Below are positions 36,931-46,739 of a stretch of DNA of 64,000 nucleotides, piece after piece. The position numbers and the translations under genes were made by a program. The number at the start of each line of letters is the position of its first letter. Position 1 is the stretch's first letter. This DNA comes from Rhodobacter huangdaonensis (GTDB lineage Bacteria > Pseudomonadota > Alphaproteobacteria > Rhodobacterales > Rhodobacteraceae): contig NZ_SAVA01000002.1 of NCBI RefSeq assembly GCF_004022465.1, positions 434,001 to 498,000 on the forward strand, read 5' to 3'. Under the pieces are notes generated by a model, which worked only from the letters and a program-made list of their open reading frames with translations, had not been told where the DNA came from and did no database searches.

Positions 36931-37875
36931 TCAGCCGGCTTCATCCTTTTCCTGAAGAGCGTCCAGCAAAGCCTTGCGCTGATTTCGTAATTTCCAGTTC
37001 TTGAGGCGCGGAAGAGCTTCGTCGACCGCCGCCAGGCCAAGGGCAAAATGGCCACGGGCGCGGGCGTTCTCGAGCAGCAGGTCGACATAGCGCACCGAGT
37101 CGCGCCGCGCGCGCAGCATCTGCGCGAAGCTCTCCTCGGTCAGTTCGCCGCGCAGCGCGGCAAGGGCGATCGGCTTCAGAAGCTCCATCCGCATCAGCAC
37201 CGGCGGCAGCGCATGGCCGCAATGGCGCAGCTTCAGCTTCAGCAGGTTCGGCGCCCTGATCCGGGCGACATGCGCCTTGTCGGGGGCGATGAACGGGTCA
37301 TAGAAGATATATCCTCCCGCCAGCGCCTTTGCCCCGCGCGCGGCATCGGCCTCGGGCACGGTCCAGTCGCCAAGCCCCCGGCCATAGCGATAGCGCTTGT
37401 CGAAGGGCGCAGCGCGGCGGTTCAGCGTGGATTGCGGCGCGAAGGCCACGGCATGGGCGCGCGGAAAAAGCGGCGCCAGCGCCAGCGCGCCATAGCCGCC
37501 CATCGAGCTGCCATAGGTCGAGATCCGGGTGAACTCATCGTAAAAGCCACTGTCGCGCAGCTCGGCCAACACGGCGAGGATCTCGGGCTCGCGGAACCAG
37601 TCGCCGCGCTTGTTCATCACGCCGAGGACCGACCAGCCCTGTTTCGCGATCAGCCCGTAGGCCCAGGGCAGCCGCTCGCCCTTCTCGTGATAGGAGGAAA
37701 GGTTGCCGAGCGTGATGACGAGGTGGCGCGCCGCCGCCCCGGTGCCCGGCAGATAGCAGAGGCTGTGGTGGGTGTAGTCGCGCAGGAAGCCCCCGTGCGC
37801 CTCCACCAGTTCGAGACAGCGGGCATAGCTTTGCCCCTCGGCGGGGACGGGCACATCGGCGGGACGGATCGTCAT
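36931..37875 (-). CDS. Alpha/beta-hydrolase fold protein
   Basis: A 314-residue protein with HLVITLGNLSSYHEK early (oxyanion region), a nucleophile elbow STYGSSMGGYGALALAP at about residues 118-134, and a late KLRHCGHALPPVLM His. The fold of serine hydrolases is clear but the substrate is unknown. It is convergent with the amidotransferase, with the genes ending 3 nt apart. Confidence 0.72.
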   Translation of the reverse strand: MTIRPADVPVPAEGQSYARCLELVEAHGGFLRDYTHHSLCYLPGTGAAARHLVITLGNLSSYHEKGERLPWAYGLIAKQGWSVLGVMNKRGDWFREPEILAVLAELRDSGFYDEFTRISTYGSSMGGYGALALAPLFPRAHAVAFAPQSTLNRRAAPFDKRYRYGRGLGDWTVPEADAARGAKALAGGYIFYDPFIAPDKAHVARIRAPNLLKLKLRHCGHALPPVLMRMELLKPIALAALRGELTEESFAQMLRARRDSVRYVDLLLENARARGHFALGLAAVDEALPRLKNWKLRNQRKALLDALQEKDEAG

Positions 37876-38115
37876 CGAAAAGATCGCACTGGTTATGGTC
37901 GTTGCCCGGCAGCGTGACCGAGGCCGGGCGCAATGTCCAGATCCCGAAGGGGCTTCACAGCGGCGCGGCGGCGCGCTAGAAACGGCGCATGAAGAACCGT
38001 GCCCCCCTCATCTGCATCATTATTTGCCGCTGACATCCGTCACGCGGGCCGTTCTTCGCATTTCCACAGATCGATGAACCTGCTAAGCCCGCGCCGGGAA
38101 AGCCTGCGAGGACTT

Positions 38116-39504
38116 ATGACCGAGATCCGCCTGCACAACACGAAGACCCGCACCAAGGAGGTTTTCGTCCCGCTCGATCCGCAGAACGTGCGCATGTATC
38201 TGTGCGGCCCGACGGTCTATGACCGCGCGCATCTGGGCAATGCCCGGCCGGTCGTCGTGTTCGACGTGCTGTTCCGCCTGCTGCGGCTGGTTTATGGTGC
38301 GGCGCATGTGAAATATGTGCGCAACTTCACCGACGTCGACGACAAGATCAACGCGACGGCGCGCGCGCGCAAGGAAGCGGGGGCCGCGGGCACGCTCGAG
38401 GAACTGATCCGCGCCCGCACCGAGGAAACCATCGCCTGGTATCACGCCGACATGGATGCGCTTGGCGCGCTGCGCCCGACGCTCGAGCCGCGCGCGACCG
38501 ATTTCATCGGCGCGATGATCGCGATGATCGCCGGGCTGATCGAGAGTGGGCACGCCTATGCCAAGGACGGGCATGTGCTGTTCCGGGTGCGCAGCTACAC
38601 GAACTATGGCGCGCTCTCGGGCCGTTCGGTCGATGACATGATCGCGGGCGCCCGGGTCGAGGTGGCGCCGTTCAAGGAAGACCCGATGGACTTCGTGCTG
38701 TGGAAGCCCTCGGACGCCGATCTGCCGGGCTGGGACAGCCCCTGGGGCCGTGGCCGGCCGGGCTGGCATATCGAATGCTCGGCGATGAGCTATGAACTGC
38801 TTGGCGCGAGCTTCGACATCCATGCGGGCGGCATCGACCTGCAATTCCCGCACCACGAGAACGAGATCGCGCAAAGCTGCTGCGCCCATCCCGAGGGGCA
38901 GTTCGCCCGCTACTGGCTGCACAACGAGATGCTGCAGGTCGAGGGCAAGAAGATGTCGAAGTCGCTCGGCAACTTCTTCACCGTGCGCGACCTGCTCGAC
39001 AAGGGCATCCCGGGCGAGGTGATCCGCTTCGTCTTCCTGCAGACGCATTACACCAAGCCGATGGACTGGACCGCGGAAAAGGCGGCGCAGGCCGAGGCCA
39101 CGCTGCGCAAGTGGCGTGCGCTCACCGCGGGCATCGAGCCCGCGCCGAGCGCCGCGCCCGAGGTGATCGCGGCGCTTGCCGATGACCTGAACACCGCGGG
39201 CGCGATTGCCGAGCTTCATGCGCTGAGCGCCGATCCGGCGCGGCTTCTGGCCTCGGCGCAGCTGATGGGGCTGCTCGAGCCCGCCATGGGGGCCTGGGCC
39301 GCGGCGCCGCAGGCGGATCTCTCCGCCCATGCGGCGCGGCTGTCCGATCTGCGCGCGGCGGCGATGGAGACCAAGGACTTCGCGCCGGTCGACGCGATGA
39401 AGGCGGCGTTGCTTGCCGCAGGCGTCGAGGTGCGGATGTCGAAGGCGGGGGTCGAGCTGCTGCCGGGGGCGGGGTTCGACGCGGCGAAGCTGCCGCCGCT
39501 TTGA
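38116..39504 (+). CDS. cysS: Cysteinyl-tRNA synthetase
   Basis: A 462-residue class I enzyme. The HIGH-like motif is in CGPTVYDRAHLGNARP, zinc ligands are in GWHIECSAMS and HHENEIAQS, and KMSKS is in GKKMSKSLGNFFTV. Family length and the C-terminal DALR helix are normal. The ATG at 38116 is behind GCGAGGAC. It is 46 nt before cimA and probably co-transcribed. Confidence 0.97.
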   Translation: MTEIRLHNTKTRTKEVFVPLDPQNVRMYLCGPTVYDRAHLGNARPVVVFDVLFRLLRLVYGAAHVKYVRNFTDVDDKINATARARKEAGAAGTLEELIRARTEETIAWYHADMDALGALRPTLEPRATDFIGAMIAMIAGLIESGHAYAKDGHVLFRVRSYTNYGALSGRSVDDMIAGARVEVAPFKEDPMDFVLWKPSDADLPGWDSPWGRGRPGWHIECSAMSYELLGASFDIHAGGIDLQFPHHENEIAQSCCAHPEGQFARYWLHNEMLQVEGKKMSKSLGNFFTVRDLLDKGIPGEVIRFVFLQTHYTKPMDWTAEKAAQAEATLRKWRALTAGIEPAPSAAPEVIAALADDLNTAGAIAELHALSADPARLLASAQLMGLLEPAMGAWAAAPQADLSAHAARLSDLRAAAMETKDFAPVDAMKAALLAAGVEVRMSKAGVELLPGAGFDAAKLPPL

Positions 39505-39550
39505 GCGGGCACGGCAACCAGCGGAATTGACGGGGCGGGAGGAGCCAGCC

Positions 39551-41173
39551 ATGGGTCGCGAGCGACTGTATCTTTACGACACCACCTTGCGCGACGGTCA
39601 GCAGACCGCCGGCGTGCAGTTCGCGGTCTCCGAGAAGATCGCCATCGCGCGGGCGCTCGACGCGATCGGCATCGACTATATCGAGGGCGGCTGGCCCGGC
39701 GCGAACCCGACCGACAGCGAGTTCTTCGCCGAACGGCCCGAGACCCGCGCGACCTTCACCGCCTTCGGCATGACCAAGCGCTCGGGCCGCTCGGCGGCGA
39801 ATGACGAGGTGCTGGCCGCGGTGATGAACGCCGCGACGCCGGCGGTCTGTCTGGTTGGCAAGACGCATGACTATCACGTCACCACCGCGCTTGGCCTGGC
39901 GCTCGACGAGAACATCTCGAACATCCGCGCCTCGGTCGAGCATGTGGTGGCGGCGGGGCGCGAGGCGCTGTTCGACGCCGAGCATTTCTTCGACGGCTAC
40001 AAGGCGAACCCGGGCTATGCGCTCGAATGCCTGCGCGCGGCGCGCGATGCCGGGGCGCGCTGGATCGTGCTGTGCGACACCAACGGCGGCACGCAGCCGC
40101 CGGAGATCGGCGCGATCGTCACCGCGGTGATCGCGGCGGGGATCCCGGGCGACCGGCTCGGCATCCATTGCCACGACGACACCGGGCAGGCGGTGGCGGG
40201 CTCGCTTGCCGCGGTGCTCGCAGGCGTGCGGCAGGTGCAGGGCACGCTCAACGGTCTGGGCGAGCGCTGCGGCAACGCGAACCTGACCTCGCTCATTCCG
40301 ACGCTGCTGCTCAAGGAGCCGTTCCGGTCGCAGCTCGAGACCGGGATCACCGATGCGGCGCTGGCCGGGCTGACCAAGCTCTCGCGCCAGCTCGACGACA
40401 TCCTGAACCGGGTGCCGCTGCGCTCGGCCCCCTATGTCGGCGCCTCGGCCTTCACCCACAAGGCGGGGCTGCATGCCTCGGCGATCCTCAAGGACCCGAC
40501 CACCTACGAGCATATCGACCCGGCGCTGGTCGGCAATGCGCGGCTCATCCCGATGTCGAACCAGGCCGGGCAGTCGAACCTGCGCGCGCGTCTGGCCTCG
40601 ATGGGGATCGAGGTCGATCCGAAGGACGCCCGCCTCGGCGCGATCCTCGACGAGATCAAGGACCGTGAGGACCGCGGCTATGCCTATGACGGCGCGCAGG
40701 CCTCGTTCGAGCTGCTGGCACGGCGCGAGCTGGGCCTGCTGCCCGAGTTCTTCTCGGTCGAGCGCTATCGCGTGACGGTCGAGCGCCGGCGCGATGCGCG
40801 CGGCCGGATGGGGCATCTCTCCGAGGCGGTCGTCGTCGTCAACATCGGCGGCGAGCGGCGGCTGAGCGTGTCCGAAGGGATCGTCGCCGACGGCTCCGAC
40901 GGCGGTCCGGTCAACGCGCTCTCGAAGGCGCTGGCGAAGGACCTCGGCCCCTATCAGTGCCATATCGAGGACATGAAGCTCGTCGACTTCAAGGTCCGCA
41001 TCACCCATGGCGGCACCGAGGCGGTGACCCGCGTCATCATCGACAGCGAGGACAGCAAGGGGCTGCGCTGGTCGACGGTGGGGGTGAGCCCGAACATCGT
41101 TGACGCCTCCTTCGAGGCGCTGCTCGACGCGATCACCTGGAAGCTCGCGCGCGACGGGGCGCAGCCGGTATGA
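39551..41173 (+). CDS. cimA: (R)-citramalate synthase
   Basis: A 540-residue member of the LeuA/CimA superfamily that condenses acetyl-CoA and pyruvate to citramalate in the threonine-independent isoleucine route. The N-terminal catalytic site reads LYDTTLRDGQQTAGVQF. Metal-binding HCHDDTGQAVAGS, LNGLGERCGNANL, and the C-terminal regulatory-type domain (ALAKDLGPYQCHIEDMKLVDFKVRI) suit the CimA subfamily better than 2-isopropylmalate synthase. The squalene/phytoene-like gene overlaps its stop. Confidence 0.9.
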   Translation: MGRERLYLYDTTLRDGQQTAGVQFAVSEKIAIARALDAIGIDYIEGGWPGANPTDSEFFAERPETRATFTAFGMTKRSGRSAANDEVLAAVMNAATPAVCLVGKTHDYHVTTALGLALDENISNIRASVEHVVAAGREALFDAEHFFDGYKANPGYALECLRAARDAGARWIVLCDTNGGTQPPEIGAIVTAVIAAGIPGDRLGIHCHDDTGQAVAGSLAAVLAGVRQVQGTLNGLGERCGNANLTSLIPTLLLKEPFRSQLETGITDAALAGLTKLSRQLDDILNRVPLRSAPYVGASAFTHKAGLHASAILKDPTTYEHIDPALVGNARLIPMSNQAGQSNLRARLASMGIEVDPKDARLGAILDEIKDREDRGYAYDGAQASFELLARRELGLLPEFFSVERYRVTVERRRDARGRMGHLSEAVVVVNIGGERRLSVSEGIVADGSDGGPVNALSKALAKDLGPYQCHIEDMKLVDFKVRITHGGTEAVTRVIIDSEDSKGLRWSTVGVSPNIVDASFEALLDAITWKLARDGAQPV

Positions 41174-41943
41174 GCGATCTCGGGCAAAGCGTGGCCGCCG
41201 CCGCGGCGCGGGTCGAGGCGGGCGATCCCGACCGTTTCGCCGCGACGATGGCGGTGCCGGCGGCGGAACGCGCGCGGCTGTGGCCGCTTTATGCCGCGAA
41301 CCTCGAGATCGCCCGTGCGCCGTGGGCCTCGAGCGAGCCGATGGTCGCCGAGATGCGGCTGCAATGGTGGGTCGATGCGCTCGAGGCGCTGGCGGAAGAG
41401 GGCCATGCCCCGCGCCACGAGATCGGCGCGGCGCTGGTGCCGCTGCGTGCGGCCGCCCCGCATCTGATGGCGCTCGCCGAGGCGCGGCGGCGCGATTGCT
41501 GGAACGAGCCCTTTGCCGATGCCGCGGAGCTTTCGACCTATCTGGCCGAGACCTCGGGCACCCTGTTTCGCGCGGCGGGCGTGGTCTTCGGCGCCGATGC
41601 GGCGGCGCAGGCGGCACTCGCGCGCTATGGGGCGGCGGCGGGGCTGGCGGCGTGGCTGCGCGCGGTGCCCGAGCTGCGCGCCCGTGGCCGTGCGCCGCTG
41701 CCCGATGCGGCGCCCGAGGCGATTGCCGGGCTGGCGCGGGCGGCGCTGGCGGAGCTTGCCGCGGCGCGCGCCGAGTTGCGCCGCGCCCCCGCGCCGGTGC
41801 GCCGCGCCATGCTGCCCGGCTGGCAGGCCCCGGCGGTGCTCGGCCTGGCGGCACGCGCGCCCGGGCGGGTGACGCAGGACGGGCTTGGCCGTTCGGAATT
41901 TTCCCGCCGCTTCGGCCTGTTGCGCGCGGCGCTGACAATTTGA
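41170..41943 (+). CDS. Squalene/phytoene synthase-like protein
   Basis: A 257-residue protein of the phytoene-synthase fold, like mitochondrial NDUFAF6. Visible pieces are RLWPLYAANLEIARAPWASSEPMVAEMRLQWWVDALEAL at the start and LSTYLAETSGTLFRAAGVVFG. The Asp-rich catalytic motifs of true synthases (DxxxD) are absent or poor, so carotenoid synthesis is unlikely. An assembly-factor role by analogy is speculative. It overlaps the cimA stop (ATGA). Confidence 0.72.
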   Translation: MSDLGQSVAAAAARVEAGDPDRFAATMAVPAAERARLWPLYAANLEIARAPWASSEPMVAEMRLQWWVDALEALAEEGHAPRHEIGAALVPLRAAAPHLMALAEARRRDCWNEPFADAAELSTYLAETSGTLFRAAGVVFGADAAAQAALARYGAAAGLAAWLRAVPELRARGRAPLPDAAPEAIAGLARAALAELAAARAELRRAPAPVRRAMLPGWQAPAVLGLAARAPGRVTQDGLGRSEFSRRFGLLRAALTI

Positions 41944-42060
41944 CGCCAGGGCATCGAGCTTAAAGGAATCTTCAGCAGTTCCCGCCATCGTCGCTCGCGC
42001 GGAGTCCGCGAAGTGGTGATCGGCGTGCGCAAGGCTGTGCGCGCCCTCGGAGGCGAAGGC

Positions 42061-45000
42061 ATGAAGGTTCTGAAGGGCATCAAACTTGGTATTCGGCTGC
42101 CGCTGATGCTGGTGGCGATCTCGGTGGTGGCGCTCGCCATCATGGGCGTGTCCTCCTATGGGGTGGCGCGCAAGATCCTGACCAGCGAAGGCACCGACAG
42201 GCTGCAGCAGAGCCTTGACACGCGGGTCGGCACGCTCGAGGCTTGGGCCGCTGGGCTGACGTCGGACCTGCATGCAACCGCCCGCAATGCCGGCACCGCC
42301 CGCTCGCTGCGCGAGTTCAGCGCGGCCTGGGACCGGCTTGGCGAGACGCCGCAGGACGCTCTGCGCAAGGCCTTCATCGAGGCGAACCCGAACCCGCCGG
42401 CCGAGCGCTACAAGCTCGATTATCCGGGCGAGGTGAACGATTACACGATCCTGCACCGGCGCTATCATCCCGGGTTCGTGGCGCTGGCCGAGCAGAAGCA
42501 TCTGGTTGACATCTATCTCGTCAGCGTCACCGGCAACGTGATCTACTCGCTGGGCAAGCAAGATGATTTCGCCACCAACCTGCGCGAGGGACCGGCCCGC
42601 GGCGGCCCGCTGGCGCAGATCGTCGAGGCGGCACAGCAGACGACGGGCGAGGCGCCGGTGGCGTCCGGCTTCCTGCGTGACCCGGGGCATCCGGGCACGC
42701 CGGGGGTGGTTTTTCTCGCCCGGCCGCTGCGCAGCTCCGAGGGGCTGCTGCTCGGCGTTCTGGTGTTCGAGGCTTCGGCCGATCCGCTCTCGGCGGTGAT
42801 GGCCGATCCGCGTGCCCTGGGCGAGAGCGGGCAAGGCTATGTCGTCGGCGCCGGCCAGACGCTTGAAAGCACGCTGCGCCGCACCCCGGCCGCCGGCGGC
42901 CCGGATCTGCAGACCGCGGCGGTGCGACGGGCGCTGGCGGGCGAGAGCGGGCATGTGATCGAGGCCGGCGTCGACGGCGCCGAGGTGATGGCGGTCTTTG
43001 CGCCCTTCACGCTTTTCGGCAAGGCCTATGCCGCCGTGGTCGAACAGAGCACGCAGGAGCTGTTCGAGCCCGCCCGCGCGCTGGCCCGGCGGCTGACGCT
43101 GAACGGCGCCTTGCTGCTGGTGCTGCTGGGCGGGCTGTCGGCCTGGATGGCGCGCTCGGTCTCGAAACCGCTCGGCCGGCTCACCGGCACGATCGGCAAG
43201 ATCTCGGAAGGCGTCTATGACGCCGAGGTCCGCGACGGCGAGCGCGGTGACGAGATCGGCGACATCGCCCGGGCGCTGACCGCGCTGCGCGACGACCTCG
43301 CCGAGGCCGAGGTCGCCCGGCGTGTGGCGGCGGCACAGGGCACGGCCTTCCGTGCCTCCTCGGCGGCGATGATGATGGTGGATGCGGAGTTCAACATCCG
43401 CTACGTCAACGAGGCGGTGGTGAAGATGATCCGCTCCCGGATCGAGGACTTCCGCCAGGTGACCCCCGAGATCGACGCCGAGGCGCTGGTCGGCAAGTCG
43501 ATGGACATGTTCCACCGCACCCCCACCTATGCCCGCGCCATCCTGAGTGACTCGGCGAACCTGCCCTATCGTGCCGAGATCGTCGTCGGCGAAGGGCGCT
43601 TCGGTCTCGACATCACCGAGATCACCCAGCCCGAAAAGGGGCGTATCGGCTATGTCGTCGAATGGCGCGATGTCACCGAGCTGCGGATGAACCGCGCGTT
43701 GCTTGCGGCGATCGACGATTACCAGCTGATCTTCGAATTCGCGCCGGGCGGCGAACTGACACGGGTCAACCGGAACCTTGTGACGGCGCTCGGCGTCGAG
43801 GCCGAGGCGCTGCTCGGTCTGCCGCACGAGGCGGTGCTCGAGGGCAGCGATGGGCTCGAAGGGTTCTGGCCGCGGCTTGAAAAGCACGAGCCGATCGTCG
43901 GGCGGTTCCGGCTCACGGCCCCCGGCGGGCGCAGCCTTCTGGCCGAGGGCAGCGTCACCCCGGTGCCCGACCGCAACGACCGGCTGCTGAAGATCGTTCT
44001 GATCGCGAATGACGTGACCGAGGCCCAGGCGGAGTTGCAGCTTGAGCACGAGCGCAACGAGGCGATGCAGGCCGGGCAGAAGCAGGTGGTCGAGGGGCTG
44101 CGTGTGGCCTTGCAGCGGCTGGCGACCGGTGACCTGTGCAGCCTGCTCGACGCGGAATTCCCGCCCGAATACGAGCAGTTGCGGCAGGATTTCAACCGCG
44201 CGGTGACGACGCTGTCGCAGGCGGTGCAGGTGGTGATCGACAATGCCGCCGAGATCGACGGCGAGGCGCGCGAGATCTCCAATGCCGCCGAGGACCTGAG
44301 CAGCCGCACCGAACGCCAGGCCGCGACGCTCGAGGAGACGGCGGCGGCGCTCGATCAGCTGACCTCCTCAGTCAGTTCGGCCGCGGCCGGGGTGGGCGAG
44401 GCGAACATGGTCGTCGTCCAGGCCCGCGAAAGCGCCGAGAGCTCGGGCCAGATCGTGCAGCAGGCGGTGGCGGCAATGGGCGAGATCGAGGAATCCTCGC
44501 GCAAGATCTCGCGCATCATCGGGGTGATCGACGACATCGCCTTCCAGACCAACCTGCTGGCGCTGAACGCGGGCGTCGAGGCGGCGCGGGCGGGCGAGGC
44601 GGGGCGCGGCTTTGCCGTCGTCGCCTCCGAGGTGCGGGCGCTGGCGCAGCGCTCCTCGGAAGCCGCGCGCGAGATCGACACGCTGATCACCGCCTCGTCG
44701 AACCAGGTCCGGCGCGGTGTCGATCTGGTGGGCGAGACCGGCAGCGCCTTGCAGCGGATCCTCGGCTCGGTGAATGACATCGCCGCGCGGGTGTCCGAGA
44801 TCGCCGCCTCGGCGCAGGAACAGTCGGCGGGGCTCGCGGAGATCAACACCGCGATGAACCAGCTCGATCAGGTGACCCAGCACAATGCCGCGATGTTCGA
44901 GCAGACCACGGCCGCGAGCCACGCGCTGACCCGCGGCGCGCAGGCGCTGACCGTCACCACCGCGCAGTTCCGCACCGCGGGCGGCACGGCCAAGCCTGCC

Positions 45001-45117
45001 CCCGCCACGGCGCAACCGATCGACCTTGCGCGGCACAAGGCCTCGGTGGCGCGCGCCGCAGCGGCGACGGCTCAGGCGGCCGTCGCGATCGAGGAGGAGG
45101 ACTGGGAAGATTTCTGA
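42061..45117 (+). CDS. Methyl-accepting chemotaxis protein with PAS domains
   Basis: A 1018-residue transmembrane chemoreceptor. The first helix is about residues 10-34 (RLPLMLVAISVVALAIMG), with a 310-residue periplasmic sensor and a second helix about 346-365 (LNGALLLVLLGGLSAWMA). A HAMP follows (about 368-420), then PAS-like domains (about 430-650) and the MCP signalling hairpin with VIDDIAFQTNLLALNAGVEAARAGEAGRGFAVVASEVRALAQRS. It ends in a DWEDF tail, a recognised W-x-x-F tether for CheR/CheB. cheB and cheD follow. The ligand is unknown. Confidence 0.95.
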   Translation: MKVLKGIKLGIRLPLMLVAISVVALAIMGVSSYGVARKILTSEGTDRLQQSLDTRVGTLEAWAAGLTSDLHATARNAGTARSLREFSAAWDRLGETPQDALRKAFIEANPNPPAERYKLDYPGEVNDYTILHRRYHPGFVALAEQKHLVDIYLVSVTGNVIYSLGKQDDFATNLREGPARGGPLAQIVEAAQQTTGEAPVASGFLRDPGHPGTPGVVFLARPLRSSEGLLLGVLVFEASADPLSAVMADPRALGESGQGYVVGAGQTLESTLRRTPAAGGPDLQTAAVRRALAGESGHVIEAGVDGAEVMAVFAPFTLFGKAYAAVVEQSTQELFEPARALARRLTLNGALLLVLLGGLSAWMARSVSKPLGRLTGTIGKISEGVYDAEVRDGERGDEIGDIARALTALRDDLAEAEVARRVAAAQGTAFRASSAAMMMVDAEFNIRYVNEAVVKMIRSRIEDFRQVTPEIDAEALVGKSMDMFHRTPTYARAILSDSANLPYRAEIVVGEGRFGLDITEITQPEKGRIGYVVEWRDVTELRMNRALLAAIDDYQLIFEFAPGGELTRVNRNLVTALGVEAEALLGLPHEAVLEGSDGLEGFWPRLEKHEPIVGRFRLTAPGGRSLLAEGSVTPVPDRNDRLLKIVLIANDVTEAQAELQLEHERNEAMQAGQKQVVEGLRVALQRLATGDLCSLLDAEFPPEYEQLRQDFNRAVTTLSQAVQVVIDNAAEIDGEAREISNAAEDLSSRTERQAATLEETAAALDQLTSSVSSAAAGVGEANMVVVQARESAESSGQIVQQAVAAMGEIEESSRKISRIIGVIDDIAFQTNLLALNAGVEAARAGEAGRGFAVVASEVRALAQRSSEAAREIDTLITASSNQVRRGVDLVGETGSALQRILGSVNDIAARVSEIAASAQEQSAGLAEINTAMNQLDQVTQHNAAMFEQTTAASHALTRGAQALTVTTAQFRTAGGTAKPAPATAQPIDLARHKASVARAAAATAQAAVAIEEEDWEDF

Positions 45118-46183
45118 GCTGCGCCAGACGAGCGGCGCGCCGGGCCTGGCCCGGCTGCCGAAACGGGTGCTGATCGTGGACGACTCGCCGACGATCCGCG
45201 GCCTGATCCGGGCGGTGCTGCGGCCCGATCCGCGGCTCGAGGTCGTGGGCGAGGCCGCCGACCCCTACGAGGCGCGCGAGCTGATCAAGGCGCTGCAGCC
45301 CGATGTGCTGACGCTCGATGTCGAGATGCCGCGGATGAACGGCCTCGCCTTCCTCGAAAAGCTGATGCGGCTGCGGCCGCTGCCGGTGGTGATGGTCTCG
45401 AGCGAGACGCAGAAGGGCTCGCGCGCGGCGCTCGAGGCGCTGGCACTCGGCGCGGTCGAGTGCATCGGCAAGCCGGTGAGCGGGCGCTTTGCCGCGGCCT
45501 TCGGCGATCTGGCCGACCTGCTCGTCGCCGCGGCCGGGGCGCGGTTGCGCCCGCCCGGCCCGCGGCGGCAGGTGAGCCCGGCGACGGGTTTTGACTGGAA
45601 CGGCCGCTTCGTGCTGATCGGCTCCTCGACCGGCGGCGTCGACGCGCTCGAGACCCTGCTTGCCGGCTATCCGGAAAATTGCCCGCCGACGCTCATCACC
45701 CAGCACATGCCCGAGAGTTTCCTGGCGAGCTTCGCAAAGCGGCTGGCCGGGCGGATCGCGCCGCGCATGGTGCTGGCGCGCGAGGGCGAGCCGCTCGTGC
45801 AGGGCATGGTGGCGCTGGCACCGGGGGGCGAGACCCATCTCGAGCTGGCCCCGGGGCTGCCGTCGCGCTGCCGGCTGCGGCGCGGCGACAAGGTCGGCGG
45901 CTATCGGCCCTCGGTCGACGTGCTCTTTCGCTCGGCGGTGCCGGTCGCCGAGCGGACCGTCGCGGTGCTGCTGACCGGCATGGGCCGCGACGGTGCGGCG
46001 GGGATGCTGGCGTTGCGGCAGGGGGGGGCGCGCTGCCTCGCGCAGGACGAGGAAAGCTCGGTCGTCTTCGGCATGCCGCGCGCGGCGCTCGAGACCGGGG
46101 CGGCGGAACGGGCGGTGGCATTGCCCGAGATGTCGGCCGCGATCCTCGATCTGTGCCGCGCCCCCGACCGACGCCTGGCCTAG
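45110..46183 (+). CDS. cheB: Chemotaxis methylesterase/deamidase CheB
   Basis: CheB removes methyl groups from the receptor. The receiver domain has LIVDDSPTIRG and the phospho-Asp in LTLDVEMPRMNG, with a Lys near GKPVSG. The esterase domain carries the Ser of LIGSSTGGVDALE, the His of ITQHMPESF, and the Asp in GMGRDGAAGM. The start is uncertain. An ATT at 45110 lies about 9 nt behind GAGGAGGAGG, with poorer choices a TTG at 45026 and a GTG at 45167. All overlap or abut the receptor gene. It is coupled to the receptor and cheD. Confidence 0.93.
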   Translation: MSELRQTSGAPGLARLPKRVLIVDDSPTIRGLIRAVLRPDPRLEVVGEAADPYEARELIKALQPDVLTLDVEMPRMNGLAFLEKLMRLRPLPVVMVSSETQKGSRAALEALALGAVECIGKPVSGRFAAAFGDLADLLVAAAGARLRPPGPRRQVSPATGFDWNGRFVLIGSSTGGVDALETLLAGYPENCPPTLITQHMPESFLASFAKRLAGRIAPRMVLAREGEPLVQGMVALAPGGETHLELAPGLPSRCRLRRGDKVGGYRPSVDVLFRSAVPVAERTVAVLLTGMGRDGAAGMLALRQGGARCLAQDEESSVVFGMPRAALETGAAERAVALPEMSAAILDLCRAPDRRLA

Positions 46184-46188
46184 GGAGA

Positions 46189-46716
46189 ATGCCGCCCGTG
46201 GAAATGCCGGTCCGCCCGATCTACATCGCGCAAGGCGAGTTCGTCGTCGGCGCGGACGAACGGCCGATCTCGACCATCCTCGGCTCCTGCATCGCCACCT
46301 GTCTTTTCGACGCGGAGGCGCGGATCGGCGGGATGAACCACTTCCTGCTGCCCGAGGGGCGCGGTGACGCGATCCAGGCGGCGAGTTTCGGGGTCAATGC
46401 GATGGAGCTGCTGATCAATGCGCTGATCAAGCGCGGCGCGCATCGGCCGAACCTGCACGCAAAGGTGTTCGGCGGCGCGCGGATGATCGCCGGGCTCTCG
46501 GACATCGGCCAGAAGAACGTCGATTTCGTGCTCGACTTCCTCGACCGCGAGGGGATCGCCTGCGTCAGCCGCAGCCTTGGCGGCACCCAGGCCCGGCGGA
46601 TCGAGTTCTGGCCGACGACCGGGCGGGTGCGGCAGCGCCTTCTGGGCGAAGCCATGGTGATCCAGTGCCCGCCGCCGGTCGCAGTCGGAAACGGGGTCGA
46701 GCTGTTCACCGACTGA
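46189..46716 (+). CDS. cheD: Chemoreceptor glutamine deamidase CheD
   Basis: A 175-residue CheD that deamidates Gln residues on chemoreceptors and can interact with CheC or the phosphorylation pathway. The catalytic pair sits in TILGSCIATCLFD (Cys) and GGMNHFLLPEG (His). VFGGARMIAG and the C-terminal region are normal. The ATG at 46189 follows GGGAGA. It is five bases downstream of cheB, last in the chemotaxis operon. Confidence 0.95.
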   Translation: MPPVEMPVRPIYIAQGEFVVGADERPISTILGSCIATCLFDAEARIGGMNHFLLPEGRGDAIQAASFGVNAMELLINALIKRGAHRPNLHAKVFGGARMIAGLSDIGQKNVDFVLDFLDREGIACVSRSLGGTQARRIEFWPTTGRVRQRLLGEAMVIQCPPPVAVGNGVELFTD

Positions 46717-46739
46717 CCCCGCCGTCTGTGCCTGCGGCG

